NCBI GenBank assembly: GCA_029204225.1
Contig: CM055095.1
Location: 20,515,348-20,579,347, forward strand
Length of the DNA: 64,000 nt
Direction: 5' to 3'
DNA from: Diphasiastrum complanatum
Taxonomy: Eukaryota > Streptophyta > Lycopodiopsida > Lycopodiales > Lycopodiaceae
The notes beneath the pieces are model-generated. The model was not told where the DNA came from, searched no databases, and was given only the letters and a program-made list of their open reading frames with translations. This document shows positions 1-10,140 of this stretch, in pieces. Numbering within the stretch: position 1 is the first letter of the stretch; each line of letters starts with the position of its first letter. The position numbers and the translations under genes were made by a program.

Positions 1-533
1 CACTATTCATACTGTTCACGATTGGTCTAAAAATATTCATGATCAATATCTCAGATTATTCACTTCTCAATATTCATAATTTTAGATCTCACATGCAATC
101 AATTAAGTAGTCTTATGATGCATATCCAAAAAGTTGACCATTTCTTCATCTAATATGGAAGAAATTTTCTCGGATGTCCTGCAACAAAATAATGATTAGA
201 TAAAGATCAAGTATTATTAGTGAAAATTTATTAAGCTGTTATATCTTTCACAAAAAGTGTAATATGTACAATTGTCTAGTCAAGAAATTCAAAACAAATA
301 AACATGAGTTTTGAACATATCTGATAATATCTGCCAATGAGACAATTACGCTGCTAGGAAATGGATGAAAGAAAAAGTTAAAAAATTTTAATCAACCTTC
401 TTCAATGTAAACTTTGGATGGCAAAGTAGGCCTTTTGTGATATTTTGAGGTAGTTTGTCTTGCTGAAGTATTTATTTCTAAGTGTCGCCTTTTCAAAAAT
501 GTTGCTGCAACCTTAGGCAGGCTTTTGTAGAAT

Positions 534-535
<2 letters not shown>

Positions 536-567
<32 letters not shown>
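536..567. repeat. (TA)n microsatellite
   Basis: About 16 uninterrupted TA units. Confidence 0.95.
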
Positions 568-569
<2 letters not shown>

Positions 570-905
570 TCATTCACTCAATATGCGCTTTTATCTCAAA
601 CAACATGACTAAACGGGGATACAAACTCTCTTACATTAGAGCAACATTATTTTAAGCTTAACACTCTACAACCATAACAGATTTTCATGATTGTAAACAC
701 TCTATAACCATAACAGACTTTCATGATTGGAAGTATAGCAAAAGCAAAATTTCCATGTCACCATCCATGCAAATTCAATAAATCCAATACCAAACACTAG
801 AAAGAACAATGATTATTATTATTCAAGTAGTCAAATAATTGTAGCACAATCAAAATCTCATGTCACAATCCAAGCAAATTATAAATCTAATTTTTAAAGA
901 CCAGA

Positions 906-932
906 AACAACAACAACAACAACAACAACAAC
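906..932. repeat. (CAA)n microsatellite
   Basis: About nine CAA units, immediately followed by AT-rich sequence. Confidence 0.9.
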
Positions 933-980
933 ATAATAATATTAAACTAGGCAAATGAACTAATGTGTGTGAAAACAAAT

Positions 981-1443
981 TGTTACGTCCATGTCCAATT
1001 GAGAGATTTGGAATAATTCTTGACATGGATAGCCGGTCACTCCTGTGTATAAGGTTATTAGTTATGCCTCATCATTCCGGACTTGGCCAGTAATGTAATT
1101 AATAATCTTATGAGGGCCTAGACCTATATTTGGACATAGGAGCACTTGCATGGTGTTTGATTGCTATATTGCTTATTCAAATTGCATGGGATCCTAGGAG
1201 AAATATTCTCTCCTCATGGGAGGGAATATATACTAGTAGAAACTTGCACATCTTCCTATTGGATTTTCTAATCCTTGAAGCCAAGAGCCCCTCCTCTCTT
1301 GCATTCATTCACTATGGCTTGGGGGTGAACTGGTTAGGGTATTGACGAGCCATTTCTTGTTGATTGGGTGGTTTTGCTCCACAGGTGTCCTTTTGGTTGC
1401 ATGCAACAGGATCTAGTCGAATCTTCACTTGGCATTCCTTACA
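981..1443 (+). repeat. Candidate 5' LTR of an old Copia element
   Basis: The segment starts TGTTACGTCC and ends CCTTACA, giving TG...CA termini. Two bases later comes TGGTATAGAGGA (1445-1456), a degraded form of the initiator-Met primer site TGGTATCAGAGC. An AATATATACT box sits near 1227. The reverse transcriptase relic of the same strand begins about 250 bp downstream, so this may be its LTR with gag and integrase deleted between. No second copy is visible in the window, so the boundaries rest on termini and primer site only. Confidence 0.45.
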
Positions 1444-1689
1444 GTGGTATAGAGGATCTAAATGTGGTATTATACTAGTATAATTAAGATCCGCATCTAG
1501 ACATTTGAGATTTTTTAATCATTTGCAATTGACTTGAGTAATTGGATTACTCTTGATTAAAAGTTAATTGGTAAGCAGTGTGAAGAGAATTCACCAGGAA
1601 CTGTTTATTTTGATCTATATTGCTTATAAGACACATGATTTGTAAGTCATCAGGATTCATCTATGAAAGTTGTATGCATAGAATATAGG

Positions 1690-1989
1690 AGATTCTAATC
1701 GATCAACTATCTGACAACGAGTTAGACGAAGATGTTGCTGCTACTCAGCAACGACAAATCCAAGGGTTGGATCATCAGTCGACACTTCCTCCAAGAAGAT
1801 CAAACCGAGTGCCACACAGCCCACAAGGTATACTCCGAGTTTGCTTGTCTTTTAGTACAATAACCGACATTTGTCGAAGAGGCATTTAGCTTACCAAACT
1901 CCGATCTTTGGAGAGAAGTAATGGATAGAGAGTATTCCTCTATGATCAAAAACCAGACGTGGTCACTAGTCGAAGCTCCTACTGGTGGC
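1690..1989 (+). pseudogene. Old Copia pol relic, part 1 (start of reverse transcriptase)
   Basis: Translation from about 1870 gives a recognisable Copia linker and reverse-transcriptase start, including LWREVMDREY and KNQTWSLVEAP. A proline/arginine-rich stretch of the type that precedes the RT domain (LPPRRSNRVP) lies upstream. The frame is cut at 1989 by insertion of the young Copia element and resumes at 7856. Frameshifts upstream of 1860 show it was already dead. It is the insertion target, so it is older than the 1990-7850 element. Confidence 0.8.
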
Positions 1990-2642
1990 TGTGAAAAATT
2001 GTCAACTAGTAGTATTTTCCTAACTTGAGATTTTGTAGGCCTATGGCCAAATAAAAGTTAGAGATAGGTTCATACATGTATGTAGAGGCCCAAAGTATGT
2101 GTACACTACTTTTGAGGTCACATTAATTAGAGGAGGTCGAGTGTGGAGCTCTTCTATTGGCTCATAATTTGGTGCATTCCTATTTGACCAAATTTCTAGG
2201 TATATGGGTGAATCCTATTGGACCCCAATTTTAGCCTATCATAAGACAAGTGGCCAAGAGGCACTATGGCTGCTATAAATAGCCATCTCCACGAGTATGT
2301 ACACATCTCATTTTCATTCTATTGAATGAATGTTATGCTCTTTGAAGGTCCATCTTCTTCTCTCTCACTTTTTTGTTCATATCTTGCATTCTAGCCACTA
2401 GAATTGTGATTTCTTTGTTGCTATGGCTTCACACGTGTGAAATGCAGGTTGTAGGCTCTGAAGTATGGACAGGGACAGCAAGTTTCTGTTTGTGGAAGCT
2501 TATGATCAGATTTTGATGTTTAGTTGATGTTTAGTATGCTTAACATCACAATTTCTATCATTTTTTCAATCTAGATGTGCATAACTTCCATGGCCAAGAT
2601 CTTTATGAAACTTTAGCATCTTTTGGATCTGAGTTTTTCACA
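1990..2642 (+). repeat. 5' LTR of the young Copia element
   Basis: 653 bp, from TGTGAAAAATTG to TTTTTCACA, so it has the usual TG...CA ends. It carries a TATA box and a downstream region that would form the R/U5 part. The right LTR is the same length and almost identical. Confidence 0.97.
2274..2282 (+). promoter_or_regulatory. LTR TATA box
   Basis: TATAAATAG in the first half of the LTR, in the right place for a pol II promoter driving the genomic transcript. The same box recurs at 7482-7490 in the 3' LTR. Confidence 0.75.
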
Positions 2643-2654
2643 TGGTATCAGAGC
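2643..2654 (+). other. Primer binding site (initiator Met tRNA)
   Basis: TGGTATCAGAGC begins at the base after the LTR. It is the common plant Copia primer site, complementary to the 3' end of initiator methionyl tRNA. Confidence 0.9.
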
Positions 2655-3251
2655 ATTAGACGGCCAAATGTGCAGGTTTTGCCAGATTTAGAAGAGATTT
2701 GTGGGCGAGTTTGCTTTTGTAGCATTCCAATCAAGTTTCTAGCTAAAAATCTTGTTGATTTATGTGTAGAAATTGGATCTTTGTGATCAAAACATCATTT
2801 GTATGCATTTCAATTGAAGTAGGGCGAATTCCCTCTGTACTTATCAGAATAAGGAGACAAAAATTGTTTTGGAAAGAGGGAGATGCAAGATCCAACAAGA
2901 TCCTATTAGTTTTCCATTCTAGCATATAGTTTTTTGATTCAATTTCTTGCTTCTTCATGTCAAAAACTTCAAAATTGATGTAACCCTCTGATTTTCAGTT
3001 TGCTGAATGATTCAAGAGTGTATTTCAATCTTAGGAGTGAGGGAAAAGCAAGTATATTGAGGTTTGGTCTTGGTTTGATCAAGAAATCATAAAACTAGTG
3101 GCTAAAATTAAGGAAAAAGTGAGGAAAAGAGAGAAAAAGTAAGGTTTTAGGTTCCAAATCTTTGTGATTTCTTCTTGTGTTTCATTTGTTGATTCAAGAG
3201 AGTGCTTAGTGCATTGGAACAGGTCAAAGATCAGAGATCAATCATTGCAAC

Positions 3252-6200
3252 ATGGCTACAAATGGAGGCTACATGTTGGAAAGCAATGATAGGCTTACCT
3301 CCCTCAACTATTCTACTTGGAAAGTAAGGATGGAGTCTTTGCTTGAGATGAATGAGTTGATGGATATTGTTGTAGGTGTGGAGGAGAGACCTTTGGCACC
3401 TCAAGAACAATTGAGGTATGACAAGAGGGCAAAGAAAGCCCTTCACATGATCAAGATGAATGTGACAAATGAGCTTATCAAAGAGGTTGGTAAGTGCACA
3501 TCATCTAGTGAAGCTTGGGAAGCCTTGAAGAAGGTTTATGAATCCAAGTCTACTTCTAGAGTGTTGACTTTAAGAAGGCAAATCTTTTCTTGTATGCAAA
3601 AGAAGAGTGAGAATGGACATGCTTTTGTTTTGAGAGTTAAAGCATTGAATGATGAGTTAGCATGCATTAATGATGGCATAAATAATGAGGAGCTTGTTCA
3701 AGTGATTCTCAATGGCTTGTTGGATGATCATGCTAATCTTGTTCAAAGTTATGCTATCCAAAAATGTTTACCAAGTGTTGGAGACTTGCAAGAGGTCTTG
3801 TTGGCTGAAGAATTCAGGTTGCAAGCAAGAGTGGGAGCATCTTCTACATCTCAAGGAGGAGAAGAGGAGGCAATGTTCTCTAAAGGCAAGTTCAAAGGCA
3901 AAGGTAAAAGCAATTGGTCTAAAGGGCAAGACCAAGGTGAGCACTCTACTTTTGGCAAAAAGAAGGATAGATCTAAGCTAAAATGTTTCTATTGTGGAGT
4001 CAAAGGGCATTTTGCTAGTGATTGTTTTAAGAAAAAGAGGGATCAAGGGGAAAAGCAAACCAATCTAACTATTGATGAGGGTGGGGATGAGCTTCTTTCA
4101 AATGATGCTTTTGTTATGTCATCTTGCTTGTTGGCTAATCATGGAGACATTGATCCTTGGTGGATTGATAGTGGAGCCACTTCTCATATGACATATCATA
4201 AAGAGTATTTTTCATCTTTAATGGCATTTGATGGTGATAGGAAGGTAATCTATACCGCAAATGATGGTGAGTGTGCAATCAAGGGGATTGGCACAATTCC
4301 TATTTCACTTTCTACAAATAGGAATATAGAATTGAAAGATGTTTTGCTCATTCCATCCATTACCAAGAACTTACTTAGTGTAAGCCAAATGCTTGACAAA
4401 GGATTCAAAGTTGAGTTTGATGGTGATGCTTGCTTGATCAAAAAGGGGTGTAGTATCATTGCAAAAGGGAAAAGGCAAGGGAAATTGTTCAAGCTTGATG
4501 CATGTGTTGTTGCTAACCAAGTTGGATGCATGGCAAATGAACAAATGTCAATTCAAGAGGTATGGCATAAAAGGATGGGACATCTCAACTACAAGGCCTT
4601 GGAGGTAATAGCCAAAAAGGAGGTAGTAAGGGGACTTCCCAAGTCTCTTACTTGCTTGAATCATGTTTGTGAAGAATGTGCTTTGTCTAAATCACATAGA
4701 TTGCCATATACTAGATCTATATCTAGATCTAAGATGCCTTTTTCTCTCTTGCATTCGGATATTCATGGTGTTACTACAATTAGCAATGGAGGTGCTAAGA
4801 TGTATGTAACTTTCATTGATGATTTTAGTAGATTTTGTTGGGTTTATCTACTAAAGAGCAAGGATGAGGTGTTTGATGTGTTTGTCAAGTTCAAAGTTGC
4901 TATTGAGACTCAATTTACAACCAAAATCAAATGCTTGAGGAGCGACAATGGTGGTGAATACATTTCTAACAAATTCAAAGCCTTTTGCGATGAGCATGGG
5001 ATCAAGAGGGAGTACACATGTCCAAGAACACCACAACAAAATGGAGTGGCCGAGAGGAAGAATAGAACCTTGTGTGAGAGTGCAAAGGCAATGAGATTGA
5101 ATGCTAATCTTCCTAAACCTTTTTGGAGTGATGCTTTGTTGTGTGCAAATTTCCTATGCAATAGATGGCCAAGTGTTGTATTGGAAGGAAAAACCCCTTT
5201 TGAAGCTTTGTTTGGTACGAAGCCTAATGTCAAGTTTCTAAGAACTTTTGGATGCATTTGCTACTTCAACATTACTCTTGATGATAGAACTAAGGAGGAT
5301 CCATCTTCAAGAAAGGGCATTTTTGTTGGTTATAGTGAAGTAAGCAAAGCATATAGGATTTATGTTCCTTCAATCAAGAAAGTGTTCACAAGTAGGGATG
5401 TCATTTTTGATGAAGGTAACATTCCAAAAGTTGTTTCAAGTGATGATGGTGTTGTTGCAACTAATGTGCTTGATGACAATGGAGTTGATGACACATTGGA
5501 TGTGGATGTTGAAGAAGCCTCTTCAAGTCAAATTCCAAGGAGAACTCCAAGGCATAAAGTGAAACCCTCAAGGCTCACTTATGATGGCAAAGGTAAGCAA
5601 GTGGTGGATGGATCCAACTATGCTTTCCTAACTTCTTTTGATGTACCTTCATGTGTAGATGAAGCAAGGCAAGAAGAGGAATGGATCCAAGCAATGGATC
5701 TTGAGTTTGAAGCACTTATGAAGAACAACACATGGAGATTGGTGGAGCTTCCAAAGGGCAAAAGTGCAATTGGATGCAAATGGATCTTCAAGGTAAAGAC
5801 AAATCAAGATGGATCTATCAACAAGTTGAAGGCAAGGTTGGTGGCTAAAGGTTATGCTCAAGAGCATGGCATTGACTATGAGGAAACCTTTGCACCCGTG
5901 GCAAAGATGGTGAGCATAAGAGTAATCATTTCCCTTGCAACTCTTTATGGATGGGATCTTTGGCAATTAGACATTTCTAATGCTTTCTTGAATGGTGATC
6001 TTGAAGAGGAAGTCTACATGGAGCAACCCGAGAGCTATGTTTCTCATAGCAAGCCTAATCATGTGTGTTTTCTACAAAAAAGTTTGTATGGTCTTAAGCA
6101 AGCACCAAGGAGTTGGTATGCTAGGCTTAACTCTTTTTTACTTTCTCAAAACTTCACTATGAGTGAGTATGATCATTCACTTTACTTTAGAATTAGTGCT

Positions 6201-7202
6201 AATGATGTTACAATCCTTCTAATTTATGTGGATGACATTATTTTAAGTGGAGGGAACAAGGAAGATATAGAAGATATCAAGAAAGCACTAAAAAAGGAAT
6301 TTGAAGTGCATGATCTTGGTCTTTTGAGCTATATCTTAGGAATAGAAGTAATTAGAACTTCTCAAATCACTTTTATTTCACAAGAGAAGTATGCTATTTC
6401 TATTCTCAATAGATTTCATATGGTAGATGCAAATCCTATTGATACACCTATGGAATCACATGTAAAGCTAACTATAAGAGGTAATGAAAGATCCTTCGAG
6501 GACATTACTCTCTATAGGAAGCTAATAGGTTCTCTTATATATCTAACCATCACAAGACCTGATTTATCTTATTGTGTTGGTAGATTAAGCCAATTCATGC
6601 AAGATCCTAGCATAGAACATTGGAAACTAGGAAAGAGGATCTTGAGATGCATCTCGGGAACAAAAGATTTTGGCATTGTTTATAGAGGCTCATCACCTAA
6701 CTTATTTGGTTTTTCAGATTCAGATTTTGCAGGAGACCTTATGGATAGAAAATCCATAAATGCACATGCTATTTTCATAGGTGATGGAGCTATCTCATGG
6801 ATGTCGAAGAAACAAGCAACTATATCACTTTCTTCTAGTGAGGCCGAGTACAAAGCTTTGACATCATGCACAAAGGAGATGGTGTGGATCAAGAGGATGA
6901 TTATGGAGCTTCATTTGCTGGATTTTTCAGAGAGTCCAATCATCTTTTGTGACAACCTTTCAGCCCAAAGTCTAGCAAGCAATCCGGTTTTCCATGCAAG
7001 GAGCAAACATATCGAGGTGGCTTACCATTTTGTGAGAGAACAAGTGTTGGCAAAAGAGATCAAGCTTGAACATGTCCCATCAAAGGAATGTGTGGCTGAT
7101 ATCTTTACCAAAGCATTGGGAAAGGACTTATTTTTCAAGCATAGAACAAGTCTTGGTGTACTTTCTAAATCTATGCTAAAACTAGTTGAAGAGGGAGTGT
7201 GA
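3252..7202 (+). CDS. Copia gag-pol polyprotein, intact
   Basis: A 1316-residue polyprotein made as one frame and expected to be cut by its own protease. In order: an N-terminal Gag region (LNYSTWKVRM near the start); a CX2CX4HX4C zinc knuckle (C245, C248, H253, C258) for RNA binding; an aspartic protease with D306-S-G; a GAG-pre-integrase segment (VWHKRMGHLN, about 437); an integrase core with D503, D565 and E601, a DD35E spacing; reverse transcriptase with D907 and the Y992-V-D-D box; and RNase H with D1156/D1158 and a SSSEAEY motif. The protein-before-RT order (integrase first) defines Copia. The start is the first ATG after a 609-bp leader, followed directly by Gag sequence. The stop codon TGA lies at 7200-7202, three bases into the 3' LTR, so the last codons overlap the polypurine tract. 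All catalytic residues I can check are present. Confidence 0.96.
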   Translation: MATNGGYMLESNDRLTSLNYSTWKVRMESLLEMNELMDIVVGVEERPLAPQEQLRYDKRAKKALHMIKMNVTNELIKEVGKCTSSSEAWEALKKVYESKSTSRVLTLRRQIFSCMQKKSENGHAFVLRVKALNDELACINDGINNEELVQVILNGLLDDHANLVQSYAIQKCLPSVGDLQEVLLAEEFRLQARVGASSTSQGGEEEAMFSKGKFKGKGKSNWSKGQDQGEHSTFGKKKDRSKLKCFYCGVKGHFASDCFKKKRDQGEKQTNLTIDEGGDELLSNDAFVMSSCLLANHGDIDPWWIDSGATSHMTYHKEYFSSLMAFDGDRKVIYTANDGECAIKGIGTIPISLSTNRNIELKDVLLIPSITKNLLSVSQMLDKGFKVEFDGDACLIKKGCSIIAKGKRQGKLFKLDACVVANQVGCMANEQMSIQEVWHKRMGHLNYKALEVIAKKEVVRGLPKSLTCLNHVCEECALSKSHRLPYTRSISRSKMPFSLLHSDIHGVTTISNGGAKMYVTFIDDFSRFCWVYLLKSKDEVFDVFVKFKVAIETQFTTKIKCLRSDNGGEYISNKFKAFCDEHGIKREYTCPRTPQQNGVAERKNRTLCESAKAMRLNANLPKPFWSDALLCANFLCNRWPSVVLEGKTPFEALFGTKPNVKFLRTFGCICYFNITLDDRTKEDPSSRKGIFVGYSEVSKAYRIYVPSIKKVFTSRDVIFDEGNIPKVVSSDDGVVATNVLDDNGVDDTLDVDVEEASSSQIPRRTPRHKVKPSRLTYDGKGKQVVDGSNYAFLTSFDVPSCVDEARQEEEWIQAMDLEFEALMKNNTWRLVELPKGKSAIGCKWIFKVKTNQDGSINKLKARLVAKGYAQEHGIDYEETFAPVAKMVSIRVIISLATLYGWDLWQLDISNAFLNGDLEEEVYMEQPESYVSHSKPNHVCFLQKSLYGLKQAPRSWYARLNSFLLSQNFTMSEYDHSLYFRISANDVTILLIYVDDIILSGGNKEDIEDIKKALKKEFEVHDLGLLSYILGIEVIRTSQITFISQEKYAISILNRFHMVDANPIDTPMESHVKLTIRGNERSFEDITLYRKLIGSLIYLTITRPDLSYCVGRLSQFMQDPSIEHWKLGKRILRCISGTKDFGIVYRGSSPNLFGFSDSDFAGDLMDRKSINAHAIFIGDGAISWMSKKQATISLSSSEAEYKALTSCTKEMVWIKRMIMELHLLDFSESPIIFCDNLSAQSLASNPVFHARSKHIEVAYHFVREQVLAKEIKLEHVPSKECVADIFTKALGKDLFFKHRTSLGVLSKSMLKLVEEGV
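7188..7197 (+). other. Polypurine tract of the young Copia element
   Basis: GAAGAGGGAG directly before the 3' LTR, the expected primer for plus-strand DNA synthesis. It is also coding sequence for the last residues of pol. Confidence 0.85.
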
Positions 7203-7850
7203 AAAATTGTCAACTAGTAGTATTTTCCTAACTTGAGATTTTGTAGGCCTATGGCCAAATAAAAGTTAGAGATAGGTTCATACATGTATGTAGAGGCCCA
7301 AAGTATGTGTACACTACTTTTGAGGTCACATTAATTAGAGGAGGTCGAGTGTGGAGCTCTTCTATTGGCTCATAATTTGGTGCATTCCTATTTGACCAAA
7401 TTTCTAGGTATATGGGTGAATCCTATTGGACCCCAATTTTAGCCTATCATAAGACAAGTGGCCAAGAGGCACTATGGCTGCTATAAATAGCCATCTCCAC
7501 GAGTATGTACACATCTCATTTTCATTCTATTGAATGAATGTTATGCTCTTTGAAGGTCCATCTTCTTCTCTCTCACTTTTTTGTTCATATCTTGCATTCT
7601 AGCCACTAGAATTGTGATTTCTTTGTTGCTATGGCTTCACACGTGTGAAATGCAGGTTGTAGGCTCTGAAGTACGGACAGGGACAGCAAGTTTCTGTTTG
7701 TGGAAGCTTATGATCAGATTTTGATGTTTAGTTGATGTTTAGTATGCTTAACATCACAATTTCTATCATTTTTTCAATCTAGATGTGCATAACTTCCATG
7801 GCCAAGATCTTTATGAAACTTTAGCATCTTTTGGATCTGAGTTTTTCACA
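7198..7850 (+). repeat. 3' LTR of the young Copia element
   Basis: 653 bp with the same TG...CA ends as the 5' LTR, followed by the second GTGGC target duplication. One base difference from the 5' LTR was seen. Confidence 0.97.
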
Positions 7851-7855
7851 GTGGC

Positions 7856-8450
7856 TACAATCTTATCAATTGCAAATGGGTCTCTAAGATCAAGTACAAC
7901 GTCAATGGAGCTATTGATCGAAGGAAGGCATGACTAGTAGCATGAGGATTCGCTCAAGTCTCCAACATCGACTACAATGAGACTTTCAATCCAGTAGTCA
8001 AGTACACATTGATCCAAGCTCTCTCACATATGTTGCAGTAGACGACCTCGAAGTACATCAGCTCGATGTACAGATAGCCTATTTGAATGGAGTCATCCAA
8101 GAAGACATTTATATGTTACAACTTGAGGGATAAATTCACAAAGGTATGAAGCATCATGGCTGTAAGCTCCATAAGACACTTTATAGCTTGAAGCAATCAA
8201 CAAGAGCTTGGTTTCAGAGGATCAACATATTTCTCATCTGACAAGGTTTCCAACCAAGCACTGTCGATTGCAATGTTTCTTTCAAGTTAGTACAACATTC
8301 TTTTATTATCATCACCTTGTACGTCGACGACACATTGCTTTTCAACAATGGTACAAGTCTAGTGAAGGATGCTAAACAGATGTTGTCTTCCGAATTCGAC
8401 ATGACTGATCTGCTCTTCCTCACTTCTGTCTAGGCATTCAAATCCATAGA
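7856..8450 (+). pseudogene. Old Copia pol relic, part 2 (reverse transcriptase)
   Basis: Continues the frame broken at 1989. Visible motifs include NLINCKWVSK, IDYNETFNP, LDVQIAYLNG and LYVDDTLL (the YVDD box), then MLSSEFDMTDL. Several in-frame stops (after RRKA, and in QLEG*IHKG) make it non-functional. It ends near 8450 without RNase H, and no 3' LTR follows. Confidence 0.85.
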
Positions 8451-8801
8451 GATAGAGCAAGACGGCTGATCTTTATTACTCACTCCATTTATTAAAAAAA
8501 ATCAGAAAGTTGTACAGAATGCTGCTGAATAGTTAGAGAATTGAGAATGAATAATCATAAGAATATAGGATTGTGGGTCACGAATAAATCAATTTATTCT
8601 AGAGATCCAACTACCAATTTGCGTCCAGATATCAAGTCCGTAACTCATTTTCTCATATTTGTATGCGAAGGAAATAGCGAGTCACTTGGATATTGTCAAA
8701 GGTTGCGTGATATTGGAATGCATAGTGTATCTTGTCTTAATCAGCAATTACAGTTTGCTAATCAACAAATGCAATGTGCAAATCAACAATTGCTTCATTA
8801 T

Positions 8802-8840
8802 GTGCAACACACTAGTGCTGAAAACACTAGTGTGTTGCAC
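8802..8840. repeat. Perfect 16-bp inverted repeat (hairpin 1)
   Basis: Arms 8802-8817 and 8825-8840 (GTGCAACACACTAGTG and its reverse complement) with a 7-base loop. Confidence 0.9.
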
Positions 8841-8878
8841 TATGATATAACATGCACTGAAGCATGTTATATCATAGT
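8839..8878. repeat. Perfect 17-bp inverted repeat (hairpin 2)
   Basis: Arms 8839-8855 and 8862-8878 (core TATGATATAACATGC) with a 6-base loop. It abuts hairpin 1; the last two bases of hairpin 1 can pair in either structure. Confidence 0.9.
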
Positions 8879-9054
8879 TGAATACTACAGTCACTAGTCT
8901 TTGGGGCTCAAACCAAGATATGTTAGAATCCATGGATAAGTTGCAATCCAACAATTTAAAATCTCTTGTTGATATACAAGTTTTAGAAAAGGCAATAATA
9001 AAAGAAAAGAAAAAGAGTACCGATGAAGAATACTGATGACTTATTCACACATAG

Positions 9055-9190
9055 CAGGTGTAAGTCCAATCCGATGATCACATAGTTATTTGATGTTTAG
9101 AAGTCAATAAAAAGACTTTAGGCCTTTTTGTGGGACTTTTAATGTCGCAGGGTCCAAAAGTCAAGTTAGTGATTAAAATAGGGATTGTCA
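9055..9190 (+). repeat. LTR fragment related to the Ty3-type LTR at 25 kb
   Basis: This stretch closely matches the reverse complement of about 25630-25750, including GATCACATAGTTATTTGAT and a conserved GGGACTTTTAATGT. It is therefore a plus-oriented relic of the same LTR family, without termini. Confidence 0.7.
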
Positions 9191-9219
9191 TCAATGATTT
9201 GGTCATATTACTGCTCATA

Positions 9220-9630
9220 GTTTACAGAGGTAATCTAGTTATTGGATTGCCTACTATTTCTTTTGAAGGAAAAATATGTGAAGGTTACATTTTGGAAAAA
9301 CAACACAAAAAGAGATTTCCCAAAAGTGGAGCAAGGAGAGCCAGTGGCATCCTAAAGCTTGTCCATAGTGATCTATGTGGACCAATGTAGACTAGATCTC
9401 TTAGTGGCTACTATTACTTTATTACCTTCATTGATGAATATAGCAGATACATTTGGATTTATTTCATAAGCAAGAAATCAGATGCTTTTGCTAAGTTCAA
9501 GAAATTCAAGGCATTAGTTGAAAAGCAAACAGGATCCTACATCAAGACTTTGAGATCTGATGGAGGTGGTGAGTACTTTTCAACAAAAGTTACAAGGATC
9601 AAGGGATCAAGAGGCATTTTTCAATACACG
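9220..9630 (+). pseudogene. Copia integrase fragment
   Basis: Translation gives the GAG-pre-integrase end and the integrase core: VIGLPTISFEGKICEGY, LVHSDLCGPM, a stop, then FITFIDEYSRYIWIYF and TLRSDGGGEYFS. Two of the three catalytic acidic residues (D in HSDLCG, D in RSDGGGEY) are visible. The frame fails just before the PQQNG/E motif, where the T-rich array begins. At least one stop codon interrupts it. Confidence 0.85.
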
Positions 9631-10140
9631 ACTCGATGTTTTCCAAAATTTTTCGATACTGTATCGACTTGAATAATCCGAGATTTTTGGACATCTACAC
9701 TCAGATTTTTTTGATAATATATCGACTCAATTTTTTCGAGTTTTTCCCGAGTCACTGTAAATTTTCTCAATACTTTTAGCTTTTTTTTATCCTAGATTTT
9801 TTTGAGCCCATATTTTTTCGAGCCTTAATTTTTTCGAGTTCTTTTTTTTCAAATTTTATTTTTCGAGTTTATTCTATTTTTTTTGAGTTTTGTTTTTTTG
9901 AGTTTATTTTTCAATATAACTTTTTTTGAATTTTATTTTTTCCAGTCCTCTTTTTTCAAGCTCTTATTTTTTCGAATGTTGTTTTTTGAGTTTATTTTTT
10001 CAAATTTTATTTTTTCGAGTTTATTTTTCAAATTTTATTTCTTGAGTTTATTTTTTATTTCCATTTTTCGATCTTAATTTATTTGATCTCTAGTTTTTCG
10101 ATGTATTAAATTTTCGATCCAAGATGTTTTTGAGTCCTCA
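9630..10140. repeat. T-rich degenerate array built on TTTTTTCGAG
   Basis: About 500 bp of imperfect repeats in which T-runs alternate with CGAGT or CAAAT words (for example TTTTTTCGAGTTTA). Spacing is irregular. The open frame across it, rich in F and L, is a by-product of the T-runs. Confidence 0.8.

Larger units (their letters stand above)
1..980. other. AT-rich intergenic DNA with two microsatellites
   Basis: I see no gene here. It holds a perfect TA dinucleotide run at about 536-567 and a CAA trinucleotide run at about 906-932. Two short near-identical phrases about a chromosome-like string of AT-rich words recur around 660-725. Short open frames crossing the TA run are artefacts of the repeat. 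Confidence 0.6.
1990..7850 (+). mobile_element. Complete, very young Copia LTR retrotransposon
   Basis: All parts of an autonomous Ty1/Copia element are present: two 653-bp LTRs, a primer site directly after the left LTR, one uninterrupted gag-pol frame (3252-7202), and a polypurine tract abutting the right LTR. The element is flanked by the perfect 5-bp target duplication GTGGC (1985-1989 and 7851-7855). By eye the LTRs differ at one position (T near 2466, C near 7674), which indicates a very recent insertion. It interrupts an old Copia reverse-transcriptase relic in the same orientation. Whether it still transposes cannot be judged from sequence alone, but no defect is visible. Confidence 0.97.
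8451..9050. other. Unassigned sequence with paired hairpins
   Basis: No gene recognised. A short run of CAACAAATGCA-like words at about 8740-8795 precedes two perfect hairpins (listed separately). Small open frames here follow the repeat words and match nothing I know. Confidence 0.5.

Noticed and set aside
9883-10077. Plus-strand F/L-rich 64-codon frame
   Set aside because: It is a by-product of the T-rich array.
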